DNA from: Isochrysis galbana
Taxonomy: Eukaryota > Haptophyta > Isochrysidales > Isochrysidaceae
Reading direction: 5' to 3'
Length of the DNA: 64,000 bases
Assembly: GCA_018136815.1 (NCBI GenBank)
Contig: CM030940.1
Span: forward strand, 18,701 to 82,700
Shown: piece by piece, positions 62,001 through 64,000 of the stretch
How positions within the stretch are numbered: the first letter of the stretch is position 1
How the letters are laid out: each line of letters begins with the position of its first letter
Notes under the pieces: model-generated
Database searches by the model: none
Told to the model about the DNA's origin: nothing
What the model saw: only the letters and a program-made list of their open reading frames with translations
Position numbers and translations under genes: made by a program

Positions 62001-64000
62001 CTCACCCCCGCCCTTGTGATGGACGCCGAGTTCCGGCAAAAATTCAAGATCGAGCGCACCTACTTCGCGTCTCTTCCGTTGGGAGCGGCTGCCGTGGGCC
62101 CCGCCAGAGGCAGTGCCGCCGGTGGCCTTGTGCGCAGGGGTGGGCTCTCTACCACGGGCGGCATTCCGAATGGCGGCATTCCGACTACTGCCGCAGCAGC
62201 CAGTAGGACGAACCGCCGCGTATCCTGGCCCGTTAGAGGCTCGACCGAGCGCGGCTCGTGCGGTTCGTATGACGACGAGTCGAGCAAGCGGCGAGCCGCT
62301 GGGGCTCGGAAGAGCAGCGAGGGGGCAGGAGGCTGCGATCGGCACTGCGGCCGGTCCGTCGTTCTGAACATTCAGCCGAACGCCGACGAAGGAAACGGCG
62401 GCGAGCACGTGGAGGGCGATCTGCGCGGCGCCACGGGCGCCTTGCCCCCTTTAGTCAAGACCGCGCTCCCCCGCGTCCGCTTATCCTCCGAGTCATTTAT
62501 GCGCCCATTCCGCGACGCAGACCCTCCCAACCGACGGCTCAGCCGCTTCCTCAGCCTGCAAGCCGGCGAGCCGGACTCCGTCGGCGACCCGATCCTGGCC
62601 ACCATGGACGACTTGTTTGCTCCCCACCCGCCCGCTAATCTGACTCCAGCTTGCCGTCGGAGAACCTCTCCTGGCTATGGGGCCGGCGAAGCCTCGCCAA
62701 CAACGAGTCCTAGCCGTTGCACCGCACCCCCATTGGCGACGCGCGCGCGCTCACTCTCGGCGCGATCGGCTGCTGCGGGAATCCTGGGCAGGCGGCTCAC
62801 GGAGTCGGGCTATGTCAGCCAGCAAGACAGCGATTCCTCGACGGAGGAGGACCAGGCGCGCGCCCCTCACCAGCGGCATGGCCATCTGTCCCGTGAGGCG
62901 CAATCGTCCAGAGACCCACCTTCCGGAGCCGGGCCTTCTTCCTCCTGGCTCTCCGAGTCGGCGGAAGCGCTCCTCGCTCGCGCGCGTCAAATAATGTCCG
63001 TAATGACTAACGCTGCAACCCTCGAGGACGCCATGCGCCCCGTCGTTAATGTGGGCCCAATTGTGGTGGCCAGTTCTCCTCCGCCTTCTCCACCTTCTAC
63101 GGGCGCTACCGCAAGAAGAGACATAGCACCTGGTTCTAGTGGGGCCTCACGCGCTACGACAGCTGATGGCGCAAGTCAGGCGCCGTCCGCACCGCGCCAC
63201 AGCGCGGCGGACGCGATTGCTGCGGAAGTCCCCTTCCGGGCGGCCACGATTCGGGCCTCGGCGCCCTGTCATGCGCCGCCTTTGGCTGAGCACGGCTTAG
63301 TGTGCGAGGTTGCACCGGACGCGGCTGGGCGACTTGCTCCGCCTCCGGGCCGGCGCACCACGGCGGCAAAATCGACCGCGTCTTCTGCGGCGTCTTGTGG
63401 AGCGTCCTTTCCACTGTCGTTTCTTGGCTTTCCTGCCACGAGTCACAATCGGGGCCCTGACACGTCCGCGTGGAACCAACCCGGCAGTAGTCAAGGAGCC
63501 GACACTGAGACACCTCGCAACGCCATGTCGAGCGTGGCCTCGTCAGCCCCCGGGCTCATTGGTGGGATAAGCGCCGGAAGCCTGCGGGGTCAGAGCGCAG
63601 TGTCAGCTGCAAGCGCTAGAGGACAAAGCGCCGTTTCCGCCAGTGTTGGCACCCACGCTCGTCTACCGGCCAAGACGCGCCTCGACTCGTCGGAGATTCA
63701 TGAGCACGGGTGCTTTGTTGATGAGACCAACTTTTTTGTCAAGGTCCCGCGGCACGATACGTCGACGCTCCGTCGAGGATGGGGGGGCTCTGGTCTAGGC
63801 CTTGGCAGTGCCAGAGGCCTCGCAATGAGTCTCTCTGCTACGGCAGACTCGGTGCCGGTATCGACAGGCGGAGGGCGCGGCGGAGGCAACGAAGGTTTCG
63901 GCGATCCGGGTGCGGGCGGCGGTGGCCCCAGCGGCCCCATTGGCGGTGCCGTGGAGGATGCTCGGCGTAGCTCGGCCGTTACACTCGCCGACGTCTCTGC
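59030..64000 (+). CDS. Membrane class III adenylyl cyclase, runs off window end
   Basis: Exons I can place: ~59030-59530, 59691-59858, from 59938, 60094-60216, 60360-60449, 60587-60976, 61141-61315, 61466 onward. The first four encode hydrophobic helices (VVVLVLLFVDGVMMSA, VLLVLLHIVGYAVL, FTFWLLLGCRLALA). LLLNTLPAPIVRDIA then leads into the catalytic domain: VTVLQADMVGFTNLS (metal Asp), KTIGDAYVV (second metal Asp), GIRVGVHTG and FDMWGRAMLGAVKME. Lys in KTIGD and Asp in FDMWG favour ATP over GTP. The usual N-x3-R of the transition-state site reads L-x3-K here. A one-base deficit at about 61500 breaks the frame between GGIIGTVRF and HFDMWG, so there is an assembly error or a damaged gene. Downstream, a Ser/Ala/Gly-rich frame stays open to the window end. 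The 5' end is unresolved. Confidence 0.75.

Overview
The window is nuclear DNA of a photosynthetic eukaryotic microbe. Genes carry GT-AG introns, coding GC is high, and long purine/pyrimidine and poly-G tracts are common. Two genes encode proteins whose N-termini look like complex-plastid targeting signals: a signal peptide alone at 20440, and a signal peptide followed by a twin-arginine segment at 16105. A CFAP36-like ciliary protein points to a flagellated cell. Together these suggest a flagellate with a red-derived complex plastid, most likely a haptophyte or an ochrophyte. I cannot name the species.

Layout. 1-3144: the 3' part of a cellulose-synthase-like GT2 gene with 12 visible exons. 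4822-16105 (minus): a giant intronless repeat protein, interrupted by a 100-N gap at 8501-8600 and containing a near-identical 714-bp tandem array. 17341: a small acidic ORF, with relatives at 39.2-39.9 kb. 20440-21794: a plastid-type PDZ protein. 22591-23812: a miniature LTR element with 195-bp LTRs. 24402-25193: an unrecognised protein. 26334-28986: a non-LTR element with a 17-bp target-site duplication. 29958-32606: a TPR-CS co-chaperone-like gene. 32923-35071: a DNA transposon with perfect 28-bp terminal inverted repeats and a TGAG duplication. 35073-36172: a decayed LINE reverse transcriptase. 36711-37942 (minus): a seven-helix receptor. 40512-42494 (minus): a two-EF-hand / HCWE-DYCSLFQ domain / LRR protein. 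43554-47283: two TSD-flanked retroelements beside and within a broken reading frame. 49289-50650: CFAP36-like. 52296-52437 (minus): the start of a secreted thioredoxin-fold protein, cut by a second N gap at 52196-52295. 54202-57250: rearranged LTR-retrotransposon gag/integrase/protease pieces. 59030-64000: a membrane class III adenylyl cyclase running off the end of the window.

The host genes do not form a pathway. Cyclase, 7TM receptor and EF-hand protein are all signalling-type, but nothing in the sequence links them. The intervals between genes are dominated by mobile elements. At least four loci share a palindromic 5' terminus built on AACTAAGTTTATAC and a start that reads ATGG, yet carry different bodies and 3' ends. 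Several other blocks are made of one short word reiterated many times (GGATAT, GGACAT, AAATACAGT, AAAAACAG). Nearly every predicted start codon lies downstream of a GA/CT tract.
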